DNA of 64,000 nucleotides. It comes from Paractinoplanes bogorensis. Lineage in GTDB: Bacteria > Actinomycetota > Actinomycetes > Mycobacteriales > Micromonosporaceae. The position numbers and the translations under genes are program-made. Shown here one piece after another: positions 9,492 through 18,269 of the stretch. The stretch's first letter is position 1, and each line of letters opens with the position of its first letter. The notes beneath the pieces are model-generated. The model saw nothing but the letters and a program-made list of their open reading frames with translations, was not told where the DNA came from and ran no database searches. Location of the stretch: the NCBI RefSeq assembly GCF_018829635.1, contig NZ_JAHKKG010000001.1, positions 186,001 to 250,000 on the forward strand, given 5' to 3'.

Positions 9492-12400
9492 ATGAGGGTG
9501 CTACTTCCGGCTGCTTTCGTGCAGCGAGTTCGTACGGCCGCGATCCTGTCGCTGGCCGCTGCCGTCGTCGGGACCGGCCTGCATGCGCCGCCCGCTCTGG
9601 CCGCGCCGGCGGCCGCCGATCTGCCCGTGGTGCAGCTTCCACCGCTGGTCACCGAGGTCTGGAACGGCACGACCGGTGTTCCGGCGGCCGACGAGCGGTG
9701 GCGCAAGGCCGTGACCGACATCGCCGAGTTCACACCCGAGCCCGAGGTCCGCGACGCCGCCCTGATCGCGCTGGCCACGGCCGACCCGGCGGTGATCCTC
9801 AAGTTCGCCACGGTCGACAAGCCCGCGCTCGAGAAGCAGGTCGCCGCGCGCAAGAAGCAGGAAGCGGCCGACAACCTGGCCCGCGTCCGCGCGATGGCCG
9901 GCACCGGCGGCGAAAACTTCAACACCGAGGTCCAGCGGGTGCTGGCCGGCACCGACAGCGACCGGGCCGCCTTCCTGGCCTACGGCGCCGACATCGCCCG
10001 CGACCGCGACGCCCAGGTGGCCCGGACGGCGGCCGAGCGCGCGGCCACGCTGCGCGAGCGGGTCCGGCTCGTGTCCGCGGCCGCGCCGGCCGAGTCGAAC
10101 GTCCGGCGGGCGGCCGAAGCGGCCCTGGCCGGGGACGACGCGGCGATCTCGGCCTTCCTGAACACCGGCTACCTGACCGCCGCCCGGGCCGACGCGGCCG
10201 AGCGGGAGCAGTACCTCAAGGACCTCGAGGCCCGGAACAAGGCCGCCGAGGAACTGTCCGACCTGGCCCAGCGGTCGGCGCGGGCCAACACCGCGCGCAA
10301 GCAGATCCTGGTCGCGCACGGCGCCGCGATCCGGGCGCTGCAGCAGGCGGCCAATTCGATGGCGGCCGCCGCCAACGCGGCCCGGCACGCCTCGCGGGTG
10401 CTCGACGGCAGCGGCACGGCGGCCCAGAAGGCGACCGAGCTGACGGCGGACAACAACGAGGCGAAGCGGCAGCTCGGGTACGCCCGTACCGCCGCTCAGG
10501 AAGCCTCGGCGGCCGCTCAGACGGCCTCGTCGGCGGCGGACGACCTGATCGACACCGGCCTGGAGTACGGCGTCGAATGGTCGCTGATCTCGCAGGGCAT
10601 GAGCGAGGCGGCCACCGCCGCGGTCGGGGCGACCCAGACGGCGCAGTTCGCGATCGACGCGACCGTGGCGACCAACAGTGCCCAGGGCGCCCAGGCGCAG
10701 GCCGAGGCGCACGCCCAGCAGGCGATCAAGTGGCGTCAGCACGCCGAGGAACACGCCAAGGCAGCGGCCAAGCTGGCCGCCGCGGCAGCGAAGCAGGCGA
10801 ACGCGGCGAAGACGGCTGCCGCCCGTACGAAGAAGGCCCGGGAAGAAGCCGAAGCGGCCGAGGCCAAAGCCTGGGCCGAGGCCGAGAAGACCCGGCAGCA
10901 CCGGCAGGAGGCCGAGCGGCAGGCGGCCGAGGCCAAGCGTCAGCGGCAGATCGCCGAGGCCGAACGGGCCAACGCCGCCCGGCACCGCGCCGAGGCGGAA
11001 CGGCAGGCCTCCATCGCTCGCAGCGCCCGCGCCAACGCCGAGTCGCAGGCCGCGATCGCGCAGGGCGCACGTTCCAAGGCCGAGGCGGCCGACGACGCCG
11101 CGGCCGACGCCGACGGCCGGGCCTGGGACCGGGAGGACGAGGCCCGGGTGGCCCGCGACGAGGCCATGGCGGCCGAGCGGGCCGAGCAGACCGCGAAGGC
11201 CAAGGCGGCCGCACTGCGGTCGGCCGCGGCCGCGGCGAGCACCGACGCCGAGAAGGCGGAGGCGCAGCGCGAAGCCGACGAGGCCGGGCGTCAGGCCGGT
11301 GTGGCCGGAACGGCCGCCCGCTCGGCTCGCTCGTCGGCCAACACCGCGACCGGAGCCGCCGCCAACGCCCGGGCCGCCGCGACGCAGGCCCAGCAGGCCG
11401 CCGACCGGGCCTGGGCCGCTTCCGAGCGGGCCCGTGCAGCTGCCGCGGCGGCCGACGCCGCCGCCGACCGGGCCGAGGCCACCGCCCGGGCCACGCACGC
11501 CGCCCGGATGCAGGCCGACGCCAAGGCGGCCGTCGCCACCGCGGAGGAGACCAAGGCCGCCCGTGCCGCCGAGGCCGCCGTGCGCCTCAGCGACCAGGCC
11601 GCGGAACAGGCCGTGCAGGCGCTGTGGGCCGCCAACCGCACCCGCGACGAGGCCGAGGCCGCGACCCGCGAGTCGGTGGCCGCCGCGGCCCAGGCCGACA
11701 TCGCCGTGCAGGCGGCATCCGCGGCGCGGCAGTCCGCGGCCGGGATCGCCGAGCCGGCCAACACCGCGATCGGGATGGTGAGCCCGTTCTCCGGCGCCGA
11801 CATCGACGCCGACTTCGTGAAGCTGGTCGCCGAGCAGGCGCTCAGCATCGGCGCCGAACAGGCCGCCGCGGCCAAGGCCCGGGCCGACGAGGCGATCGTC
11901 GCCGCGGAACGGGCCGAAGCGGCCGCGGACCGGGCCAACGAGCAGGTCAAGCCGGCGTTCACCGCGGCCGCGCAGGCCGCGCGGTCGGCCGCCGCCGCAG
12001 CGGTCTCGGCCGCCGAGGCGAAGAAGTACGCCGCGCAGGCCGCTGTGGACGGCGCCGCGGCCCGGTCGGCCGCGGCCAGCGCGGCCCGCGCCGACGCCCA
12101 GGCCAAGGCGGACGCGATCGCCGCCCGGTCGGCGGCCAACGAGGCCGCCAACGACGCCGCGATCGCCGGGCGCAGCGCCGCGGCCGCCCAGTCCGACGCC
12201 GACGCGGCCGGCCGGGCCGCCTCGGCCGCCGAGGCCGACGCGGCCGCCGCCCGCGGTGCCGCCGACCGGGCCGAGGCCGACGCGGCTGCCGCTCAGACGG
12301 CGGCCGACAGCGCCCAGAAACACGCGGACAGCGCGGCCGCGGCGGCGAGCAACGCTCTGCAGTACGCCAAGGAGGCGCAGCAGGCGGCCGAGCGCGCCGA

Positions 12401-13208
12401 GGAGGCCGAACGCAAGAAGGCCAAGGCCGAACTGGCCGCCTCGCTGGAGAACCCGGGTCCGGCGGCGCCGCTCGACCCGGATCTGCTCGACCTCCTCACC
12501 CCCGAGGAACGCGAGCAGCTGCGGCAGGCGCAGGAGGAATCCGGGCAATCGCTGCTCGACTTCTTCAAGGAGAACGCCTGGGACCTGTTCCTCGAGCTGT
12601 CCGGGGTCGGCGACATCAAGTCCTGCATCATGGAGGGCGACGTCGAGGCCTGCCTCTGGAGCCTGGCCAACCTGCTGCCGGCCAACAAGATCCTGGGCAC
12701 CGTCTTCAAGATCGGCAAGCTGCTGCCCAAGGTCTTCAAGTTCCTCGAGAAGATCAAGGCGGCGCGCAAGAAGGCCGACGAGCTGGCCGACCTGGCCAAG
12801 GCCAAAAAGGCGCAGAAGGTTCCGGACTTCTGCCCGATCCCGCCCGTGCCGAGCGCCTTGCGGGCCGGCAAGCAGGCCGCCGCCGCGGCGGCGACGCCCG
12901 ATCCGTGCAAGCTCGCCTCGAAGATCGCCGACGACAGTTTCCTGACCAAGGCGGCCAAGAAGGCCGAGCGGAATCAGCGCATCAAGCAGGAGTTCGAGAG
13001 CCTGGAGAAGCAGCTGAGCGAGGGCAACATGAACCCCGGCCTGGGCAGCAAGGCGCTCACCGGAACCGACGTCTCCTACGCCCGCGGCCGCAACGGCGCC
13101 CGGCTGTTCTTCCGTAACGTCGACGGCAAGGTCGAGATCGTCGGAAAGGCCGACAAGAGCAACGAGAGCGCGGTTATCGACAAGATGAAAGAGCTGTATG
13201 GGAAGTAG
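9492..13208 (+). CDS. Secreted ALF-repeat polymorphic toxin with C-terminal RelE/ParE-like domain
   Basis: A 1238-residue Ala-rich protein. The ATG at 9492 follows GGGGGAT and starts a clear signal peptide, with likely cleavage after APPALA near residue 37. Residues about 75-280 contain ALF-type short repeats (for example VRRAAEAALAGDDAAISAFL). Residues about 400-990 are a continuous Ala/Glu/Arg coiled coil. Around residue 1030 is a pre-toxin module (LSGVGDIKSCIMEGDVEACL, then two hydrophobic/basic helices). The last 60 residues (NPGLGSKALTGTDVSYARGR, then NGARLFFR) look like a RelE/ParE-type RNase of the BECR fold. This layout (secretion signal, long shaft, pre-toxin, small basic tip) is that of polymorphic toxins used between bacteria. 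The next gene overlaps its stop codon and is the likely immunity gene. The exact toxin family is inferred. Confidence 0.8.
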   Translation: MRVLLPAAFVQRVRTAAILSLAAAVVGTGLHAPPALAAPAAADLPVVQLPPLVTEVWNGTTGVPAADERWRKAVTDIAEFTPEPEVRDAALIALATADPAVILKFATVDKPALEKQVAARKKQEAADNLARVRAMAGTGGENFNTEVQRVLAGTDSDRAAFLAYGADIARDRDAQVARTAAERAATLRERVRLVSAAAPAESNVRRAAEAALAGDDAAISAFLNTGYLTAARADAAEREQYLKDLEARNKAAEELSDLAQRSARANTARKQILVAHGAAIRALQQAANSMAAAANAARHASRVLDGSGTAAQKATELTADNNEAKRQLGYARTAAQEASAAAQTASSAADDLIDTGLEYGVEWSLISQGMSEAATAAVGATQTAQFAIDATVATNSAQGAQAQAEAHAQQAIKWRQHAEEHAKAAAKLAAAAAKQANAAKTAAARTKKAREEAEAAEAKAWAEAEKTRQHRQEAERQAAEAKRQRQIAEAERANAARHRAEAERQASIARSARANAESQAAIAQGARSKAEAADDAAADADGRAWDREDEARVARDEAMAAERAEQTAKAKAAALRSAAAAASTDAEKAEAQREADEAGRQAGVAGTAARSARSSANTATGAAANARAAATQAQQAADRAWAASERARAAAAAADAAADRAEATARATHAARMQADAKAAVATAEETKAARAAEAAVRLSDQAAEQAVQALWAANRTRDEAEAATRESVAAAAQADIAVQAASAARQSAAGIAEPANTAIGMVSPFSGADIDADFVKLVAEQALSIGAEQAAAAKARADEAIVAAERAEAAADRANEQVKPAFTAAAQAARSAAAAAVSAAEAKKYAAQAAVDGAAARSAAASAARADAQAKADAIAARSAANEAANDAAIAGRSAAAAQSDADAAGRAASAAEADAAAARGAADRAEADAAAAQTAADSAQKHADSAAAAASNALQYAKEAQQAAERAEEAERKKAKAELAASLENPGPAAPLDPDLLDLLTPEEREQLRQAQEESGQSLLDFFKENAWDLFLELSGVGDIKSCIMEGDVEACLWSLANLLPANKILGTVFKIGKLLPKVFKFLEKIKAARKKADELADLAKAKKAQKVPDFCPIPPVPSALRAGKQAAAAAATPDPCKLASKIADDSFLTKAAKKAERNQRIKQEFESLEKQLSEGNMNPGLGSKALTGTDVSYARGRNGARLFFRNVDGKVEIVGKADKSNESAVIDKMKELYGK

Positions 13209-13533
13209 TGACGCGATCCGGGTGCCGGGTGCGGAGATCGACTTCGTGCTCGGCGCCGCGGACGACCCCGAGACCGTCGACGACTTCGACGTGGTGGTCA
13301 CCCTCGACGACGGCACCCGGTGGAGTGCCGGCCTGCTCACCATGGGCGCGATCCAGCGCATCATGGATCGGTGGGCGACCACCGGTGAGGCCGAGGGCGG
13401 CGACTTCTTCCAGTCGGACGATCTGATGATCCTGCGCCGGCCGGGAGTGCCGTTCGCCACGGATCTCCTCCGGCGCCTGGCCGCAGCCGGGCAGATCCAG
13501 TACACGCTGCGCCAGCTGCACGACGACGACTGA
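13198..13533 (+). CDS. Putative immunity protein for the upstream toxin
   Basis: A 111-residue, strongly acidic cytoplasmic protein (starting GSSDAIRVPGAEIDFVLGAA, ending QLHDDD). Its ATG lies 11 bases inside the toxin gene, so translation is coupled. I do not recognise a named family. Its position directly after the toxin tip, its small size and its high Asp/Glu content, suited to masking a basic nuclease, match polymorphic-toxin immunity proteins. Function is inferred from context alone. Confidence 0.7.
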   Translation: MGSSDAIRVPGAEIDFVLGAADDPETVDDFDVVVTLDDGTRWSAGLLTMGAIQRIMDRWATTGEAEGGDFFQSDDLMILRRPGVPFATDLLRRLAAAGQIQYTLRQLHDDD

Positions 13534-13599
13534 CCGCCGGGCCGTACTCACCGGTAGTCATCCTTAACGCTCACTAGGTGGGACCGGCGTACCGAAGAT

Positions 13600-13627
13600 C
13601 GGGACCCAGGCGCTAGCCTGGGTCCCG
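13600..13627 (+). promoter_or_regulatory. Perfect 12-bp hairpin upstream of leuB
   Basis: Arms CGGGACCCAGGC and GCCTGGGTCCCG around a GCTA loop, 25 bases before the leuB start. There is no T-run. It could end the toxin/immunity transcript or control leuB. Confidence 0.45.
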
Positions 13628-13652
13628 AATCGTTCGACCCTGAGGAGCAGAC

Positions 13653-14684
13653 GTGAGCGTGGCGCGGATCGCGGTGGTGGCCGGCGACGGCATCGGAACC
13701 GAAGTGACCGCTCAGGCTCAGAAGGTCATCGAGGCCGTACTCCCCGGCACCGAGTTCAACGACTACGACCTCGGCGCGCGGTTCTACAACCGCACCAAAG
13801 AGGTGCTGCCCCAGGCCATCCAGGACGAACTGGCCCGCCACGACGCGATCCTGCTCGGCGCCATCGGCGACCCCAGCGTGCCGCCGGGCGTGCTCGAACG
13901 TGGCCTGCTGCTCAAGCTCCGCTTCGACTTCGACCAGTACGTGAACCTGCGCCCCTCGAAGCTCTGGCCCGGCACCACCAGCCCGCTCGCGGGAGTGAAG
14001 CCCGGCGAGATCGACATGGTCGTGGTCCGCGAAGGTGTCGAAGGCCTCTACGTCGGAGCCGGCGGCGTCCTGCACAAGGACACCCCGGCCGAGATCGCGA
14101 CCGAAGAAAGCCTCAACACGCGCTTCGGCGTCGAGCGGGTCATCCGCGACGCGTTCGCCCGGGCCCAGCGCCGCGACCGTCAGCACCTGACCCTGGTGCA
14201 CAAGACCAACGTGCTGACCAAGGCCGGCGGTCTGTGGGCGCGCGCGTTCGCCGCCGTCGCGGCCGAATTCCCCGAGGTCACCACCGAATACCAGCACATC
14301 GACGCGGCCAGCATGTTCATGGTCAGCAACCCCCAGCGGTACGACGTGGTCGTGACCGACAACCTCTTCGGTGACATCCTCACCGACATCGCCGCGGCCG
14401 TGACAGGCGGCATCGGCATGGCAGCCAGCGGCTCCGTCAACCCGGAGCGCAAGTATCCGTCGACGTTCGAGCCCGTACACGGCTCCGCGCCGGACATCGC
14501 CGGCCAGGGCATCGCCGACCCGGCGGCGGCCATCCTCTCCGCATCGCTGCTGCTCGAGCACCTGGGCCACCACGACGAGGCCCGCCGAGTATCCGAGGCG
14601 GTCGCCGCCGACGTCGCGTCCCGCACCCCGGGCGCGCCGCAGCGCACCGCCGAGGTCGGCGACCGCATCGCGGCCGCTCTCTAA
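13653..14684 (+). CDS. leuB: 3-isopropylmalate dehydrogenase
   Basis: NAD-dependent oxidative decarboxylase of leucine synthesis. In actinomycetes with CimA the same enzyme also oxidises beta-methylmalate to 2-oxobutyrate for isoleucine. The 343-residue product starts at GTG 13653 after TGAGGAG. It has the family motifs [30 protein letters not shown], the loop with [12 protein letters not shown], the catalytic Lys in VHKTNVL, the metal-binding [10 protein letters not shown] and the NAD-binding [13 protein letters not shown]. It is close to ilvE but with 146 bases between, so the two may have separate promoters. Confidence 0.97.
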   Translation: MSVARIAVVAGDGIGTEVTAQAQKVIEAVLPGTEFNDYDLGARFYNRTKEVLPQAIQDELARHDAILLGAIGDPSVPPGVLERGLLLKLRFDFDQYVNLRPSKLWPGTTSPLAGVKPGEIDMVVVREGVEGLYVGAGGVLHKDTPAEIATEESLNTRFGVERVIRDAFARAQRRDRQHLTLVHKTNVLTKAGGLWARAFAAVAAEFPEVTTEYQHIDAASMFMVSNPQRYDVVVTDNLFGDILTDIAAAVTGGIGMAASGSVNPERKYPSTFEPVHGSAPDIAGQGIADPAAAILSASLLLEHLGHHDEARRVSEAVAADVASRTPGAPQRTAEVGDRIAAAL

Positions 14685-14830
14685 GCTCAGCCGCTCCCAC
14701 CACAGGCCCCGCACCAGGGGTCTCTCACCCGCGCGCGTTGATTTAACGAGCGTTCGGGGTAAATTCATGGAGCACTACGGGTGCTTCCGCATGCCTAAAT
14801 CTTCTGTTGACGAAAGCAGGTCCACTTGTC

Positions 14831-15928
14831 ATGAGCGGTGGTGACAACCTCGAGTTCGAGATCCGTCCGAACCCGGCACCCGTGAGCGACGCCGAGCGCA
14901 ACACGCTCCTCGCCAACCCCGGCTTCGGCCGTATCTTCACCGACCACATGGTCACGATCCGCTACGCGGACGGCAAAGGCTGGTACGAACCACGCGTCGA
15001 GGCGCGGGCCCCCATCCCGATGGACCCGGCGTCCGCCGTGCTGCACTACGCGCAAGAGATCTTCGAAGGCCTCAAGGCGTACACGCTGCCCGACGGCGGC
15101 ATCGCGATGTTCCGGCCGGACGCGAACGCGAACCGTTTCGCCCAGTCCGCCCAGCGGATGGCGATGCCCCAACTGCCCGGCGAGACGTTCCTCCAGTCCC
15201 TGCGCGAGATCATCACGATCGACCGCGACTGGCTCCCCCCGGGCGACGAGGGCAGCCTCTACCTGCGTCCGTTCGCGTACGCGAGCGAGGTCTTCCTGGG
15301 GGTCCGGCCCTCGATGGAATACCTGTACCTGGTGATCGCATCCCCGGTCGGCCCGTACTTCTCGGGCGGCGTCAAGCCGGTGTCGGTCTGGGTGACCCCC
15401 GACTACACGAGGGCGGCGCCGGGCGGAACGGGAGCGGCCAAGTGCGGAGGCAACTACGCGGCCGGCCTGTCGGCCCAGGCCGAGGCCATCGAAAACGGCT
15501 GTGACCAGGTCGTCTATCTCGACGCGGTCGAGCGAAAATACATCGACGAGCTCGGCGGCATGAACGTCGTCTTCGTCCTCGACGACGGCACCCTGGTGAC
15601 GCCGCCGCTGACCGGCACCATCCTGCCCGGCATCACCCGAGACTCGATCATCAAGCTCGCTGAACGGGATGGCCGCAAGGTCGAGGAGCGCCCGGTGAGC
15701 CTCGAGGAGTGGCGTTCCGGGGCCACTTCCGGCCGCATCCGCGAGGCGTTCGCCTGTGGCACGGCCGCCGTCATCACCCCGATCGGCGCCGTGAAGTCGG
15801 CCGACGGCGAGTTCGTTGTGGCCGACGGGGGTACCGGTTCGGTGACCACTTCCCTGCGGAAGCAACTGGTCGACATCCAGCGTGGGCGGGCCTCTGACCC
15901 CTTCGGCTGGGTTCACCGCGTTCTCTGA
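14831..15928 (+). CDS. ilvE: Branched-chain amino acid aminotransferase
   Basis: PLP-dependent fold-type IV transaminase making valine, leucine and isoleucine from their 2-oxo acids with glutamate. The ATG at 14831 follows GAAAGCAGG and gives 365 residues; a TTG at 14807 is possible but unneeded. Characteristic segments are LHYAQEIFEGLKAY, the PLP-lysine region GTGAAKCGGNYAAG, YLDAVERKYIDELGGMN and GTAAVITPIGAV. It ends 8 bases before the giant inverted repeat at 15937, which probably terminates its transcript. Confidence 0.97.
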   Translation: MSGGDNLEFEIRPNPAPVSDAERNTLLANPGFGRIFTDHMVTIRYADGKGWYEPRVEARAPIPMDPASAVLHYAQEIFEGLKAYTLPDGGIAMFRPDANANRFAQSAQRMAMPQLPGETFLQSLREIITIDRDWLPPGDEGSLYLRPFAYASEVFLGVRPSMEYLYLVIASPVGPYFSGGVKPVSVWVTPDYTRAAPGGTGAAKCGGNYAAGLSAQAEAIENGCDQVVYLDAVERKYIDELGGMNVVFVLDDGTLVTPPLTGTILPGITRDSIIKLAERDGRKVEERPVSLEEWRSGATSGRIREAFACGTAAVITPIGAVKSADGEFVVADGGTGSVTTSLRKQLVDIQRGRASDPFGWVHRVL

Positions 15929-16290
15929 TCCGAGTATTGGTTGCGCTTTGACGGTCGGGGGGCCGGGGTAACCACGCTGGGCGGCGAGCATTTATGCCCT
16001 GCGTGGTCACCCCGGCCCCCCGACCTTGCATGGGAATCACTGGCGGCCAGGACTTTGGTCGCCGGTCTGCATGCGGATGTCTGGGCTTGGATTTCCCCCA
16101 TCACCCTTCGTGGTCTGGCTCCGCCCGGGTCGGGCCAGGGGATTTTCGTCACCCGGGCCGGCCTGAGTGGTGGGTCGTGCGGACGTACCTCGCCGGTTGC
16201 GGCCAGCGCTTCGCGCTTAGCGTCATCGCTTCGCTCGTAAACCGCAACCAGCACCGTCGTCGCCAGGCCGAGAGTGCCGTCCAGCCCGGG

Positions 16291-16605
16291 TGGCCTGTTG
16301 TGCCTGGTCTGGGTGATAGCTGTCCGGCTAAGGGTTGGCCTGTTGTGGTCGGGCTGGGTGGCTTGGTCCGGCTGGGTGGGTGGCCTGTTGTGGTCGGGCT
16401 GGGTGGCTTGGTCCGGCTGGGTGGGTGGCCTGTTGTGGTCGCGCTGGGTGGCTTGGTCCGGCTCGGTGGGTGGCCTGTTGTGGTCGGGCTGGGTGGCTTG
16501 GTCCGGCTGGGTGGGTGGCCTGTTGTGGTCGCGCTGGGTGGCTTGGTCCGGCTCGGTGGGTGGCCTGTTGTGGTCGCGCTGGGCGGCCTGGCCCAGCTGG
16601 GTGGG
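16291..16605 (+). repeat. 45-bp tandem repeat, seven units (left arm)
   Basis: Units start at 16291, 16336, 16381, 16426, 16471, 16516 and 16561, each beginning TGGCCTGTTGTGGTCG or a close variant and continuing GGGTGGCTTGGTCCGGCT. The first unit is degenerate and the central ones differ only at a few G/C positions. A partial eighth unit runs into the centre of the palindrome. Confidence 0.9.
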
Positions 16606-16649
16606 TGGCCTGCTACGGCTTACCCGGCCGGACTTGTGCACCGGATGCA

Positions 16650-16880
16650 GGCCACCCACCCAGCCGGACGGCACCCCGGCGCGACCACAGCAGGCCACCC
16701 ACGCGCCGGGACAAAAGCACCAGGCCGGACCACAGCAGGCCACCCACCCGCTGGGACAAAAGCACCAGGCCGGACCACAGCAGGCCACCCACCCGCTGGG
16801 ACAAAAGCACCAGGCCGGACCACAGCCACCCACCCGCTGGGACGGTGCCGCCGAGCTTGACCACAGCAGGCCACCCAGCG
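16650..16880 (-). repeat. 45-bp tandem repeat, about five units (right arm, inverted)
   Basis: Units beginning GGCCACCCACCC (with GCTGGGACAAAAGCACC in the better copies) recur at 16650, 16693, 16738 and 16783, with shortened copies further on. They are a diverged reverse-complement form of the left-arm repeat and make the inner stem of the large palindrome. Confidence 0.8.
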
Positions 16881-17283
16881 GGGCTTGACGGTGTTGCTCA
16901 GCCCTACTTCGGCAGGCCACGCGGGTGGCGGGACGGCACCGTCGGCCTGGGCCAAAGACGGTGAGGGTTGCGGTTTACGAGCGCAGCGATGATCCAAAGC
17001 GCGAAGCGCTGGACCGCCCCCGGCGAGGTACGTCCGCACGACCCACCACTCAGGCCGGCCTGGGTGAGAACGACGCCCGGAACGACCGGCGCGGAGCCAG
17101 ACCACTCAGGGTGATGGGGGGGAAGCCCAGCCCAGACATCCACATGCAGACCGGCGACCAAAGTCCTGGCCGCCACGGATTCCCATGCAAGGTCGGGGGC
17201 CGGGGTGACCACGCAGGGCATAAATGCCTCACCGCCCAGCGTGGTCACCCCGGCCCCCGACCGTCAAAGCGCAACCAAAAAGG

Positions 17284-18027
17284 TCAAGACGACAGGAGAT
17301 GGTCACGCATAGAGGCAACAGCAGAAGACGACAACCCAATCTCAGCGACATAATCCTCAATAGACCCGTGCAAAGCGCGCAAATCAGAAAGGAACATCAG
17401 CATCGCATCAGGAGGCGAATCCCACATGTGCTGCTTGCCCAAGACAGCGGACGGATGCTTCTCGAGCAGATAGTCGGTCAACGGCCGCATCGCCTGAGTG
17501 GTCAGGGCGTAGTCAGCGGCGATGTCGGCGTCGGAAACGCCGAGCAACGACAACGTCAGAGCACAAACCGTCCCCGTACGGTCCTTGCCGGCCATGCAAT
17601 GCACGATCACCGGGGCCTGCTCGGGCGAAGCGATGATCTGCAACGAGGCCAGGATCGCGGCCCGGCCGTCCTCGGCGAAGTTCAGGTACCGGTCGGCCAG
17701 CCAGCGCTCGTGCACCACGTCGTCGGGGTGGCCGATCTCTTCCCAGTCGACGTGTTCGAGCACCAGGTTCTGGTAGTCGAGACCGTAGCGCTCGGCCACC
17801 CGCCCGTACTTCTCGATCTCGAACGGCCGGCGCAGGTCGATCACCGTGCGGACGCCGAGCGCCTCGAACGCCGCCGCGTCGTCCTCGCCCAGGCGGTGCA
17901 GCGCGTCGGAGCGGAACAGCCGCCGCCAGCGCACCGTGCGACCGTCGAGGCCGCTGTATCCGCCCACGTCGCGGAAGTTGTAGGTCGCCGAGAAGCCGAG
18001 GTTGCGGGGGAACTGTTCGACTGCCAC
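17284..18027 (-). CDS. Tyrosine-protein-phosphatase-like protein
   Basis: A 247-residue cytoplasmic phosphatase of the MptpB/LipA type (PTP-like, Pfam Y_phosphatase3). It has the N-terminal NFRDVGGYSGLDGRTVRWRR found in this family, a general-acid region near residue 75-100, and the catalytic P-loop HCMAGKDRTGT with Cys and Arg in the C-x5-R spacing. Such proteins remove phosphate from phosphotyrosine or phosphoinositides; the substrate here is unknown. It is transcribed alone, towards ilvE, and its stop codon is 6 bases from the giant inverted repeat. A promoter region is shared with the divergent cimA leader. Confidence 0.88.
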   Translation of the reverse strand: MAVEQFPRNLGFSATYNFRDVGGYSGLDGRTVRWRRLFRSDALHRLGEDDAAAFEALGVRTVIDLRRPFEIEKYGRVAERYGLDYQNLVLEHVDWEEIGHPDDVVHERWLADRYLNFAEDGRAAILASLQIIASPEQAPVIVHCMAGKDRTGTVCALTLSLLGVSDADIAADYALTTQAMRPLTDYLLEKHPSAVLGKQHMWDSPPDAMLMFLSDLRALHGSIEDYVAEIGLSSSAVASMRDHLLSS

Positions 18028-18129
18028 GGCCCCAAACTAGCCCGTACGGGTGAACGGCGCTGTGACGAAAAAAGGGGGGCCAGTGTCTCAGTCAGTGGAT
18101 TTCCGGTTCCATCCTGAGGATGCCGTGGC

Positions 18130-18174
18130 ATGCTTCGGAGCGTGACCCACCTCGTGCTGATTATTGGCACCTAG
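18130..18174 (+). CDS. cimA leader peptide
   Basis: A 14-residue ORF reading MLRSVTHLVLIIGT, with a GAGGA ribosome binding site 9 bases upstream. It carries a Leu-Val-Leu-Ile-Ile run just before its TAG and is followed directly by a hairpin and an intrinsic terminator. This is what a branched-chain amino acid attenuation leader should look like. Confidence 0.7.
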   Translation: MLRSVTHLVLIIGT

Positions 18175-18232
18175 CGCGCCGGCTGACTCCTCGCCGACGC
18201 GCCGACCTCCCGCATCCGCGGGGGGTCTTTTT
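18175..18232 (+). promoter_or_regulatory. Attenuator hairpin and intrinsic terminator upstream of cimA
   Basis: The first hairpin (arms 18175-18184 and 18194-18203, 9 of 10 pairs) starts on the base after the leader stop codon. The terminator follows at once: GACCTCCCGC (18204-18213), 4-base loop, GCGGGGGGTC (18218-18227), then TTTTT. The cimA start is 38 bases further on. The layout mirrors that in front of ilvB. Confidence 0.75.
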
Positions 18233-18269
18233 GTTGGGTCACCAAATTTTGCCTTGAAGGGAAGCCCCC

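Larger units (their letters stand above)
15937..17278. repeat. 1.34-kb imperfect inverted repeat between convergent genes
   Basis: The whole space between ilvE (+) and the phosphatase gene (-) is one large palindrome centred near 16608. The left end starts TTGGTTGCGCTTTGACGG and the right end is its exact complement. The outer roughly 200 bases of the two arms match at about 90 percent by eye, and similarity continues to the centre. Each end contains its own hairpin: 15953-16025 (25-base arms, one mismatch) and 17191-17262. The inner part consists of 45-bp tandem repeats in opposite orientation. Several Gly/Leu/Val- or Pro/His-rich reading frames stay open only because 45 is a multiple of 3, so I see no credible gene. 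It would work as a bidirectional terminator; the element type is unknown. Confidence 0.85.

Noticed and set aside
9501..13505. 1334-residue open frame antisense to the toxin gene
   Set aside because: Shadow of the Ala-rich coiled-coil coding sequence. It is Gly/Arg/Leu-rich in low-complexity fashion with no family match or ribosome binding site, and the plus strand has a signal peptide and domains.
16291..16880. CRISPR array
   Set aside because: The 45-bp units are directly adjacent with no unique spacers, and no cas gene is present.
15913..16920. Long open frames with 15-residue repeats in the giant inverted repeat (for example minus-strand 335 residues)
   Set aside because: Open on both strands and in several frames because the 45-bp unit is a multiple of 3; no conserved domain, no ribosome binding site, and symmetric with the palindrome.
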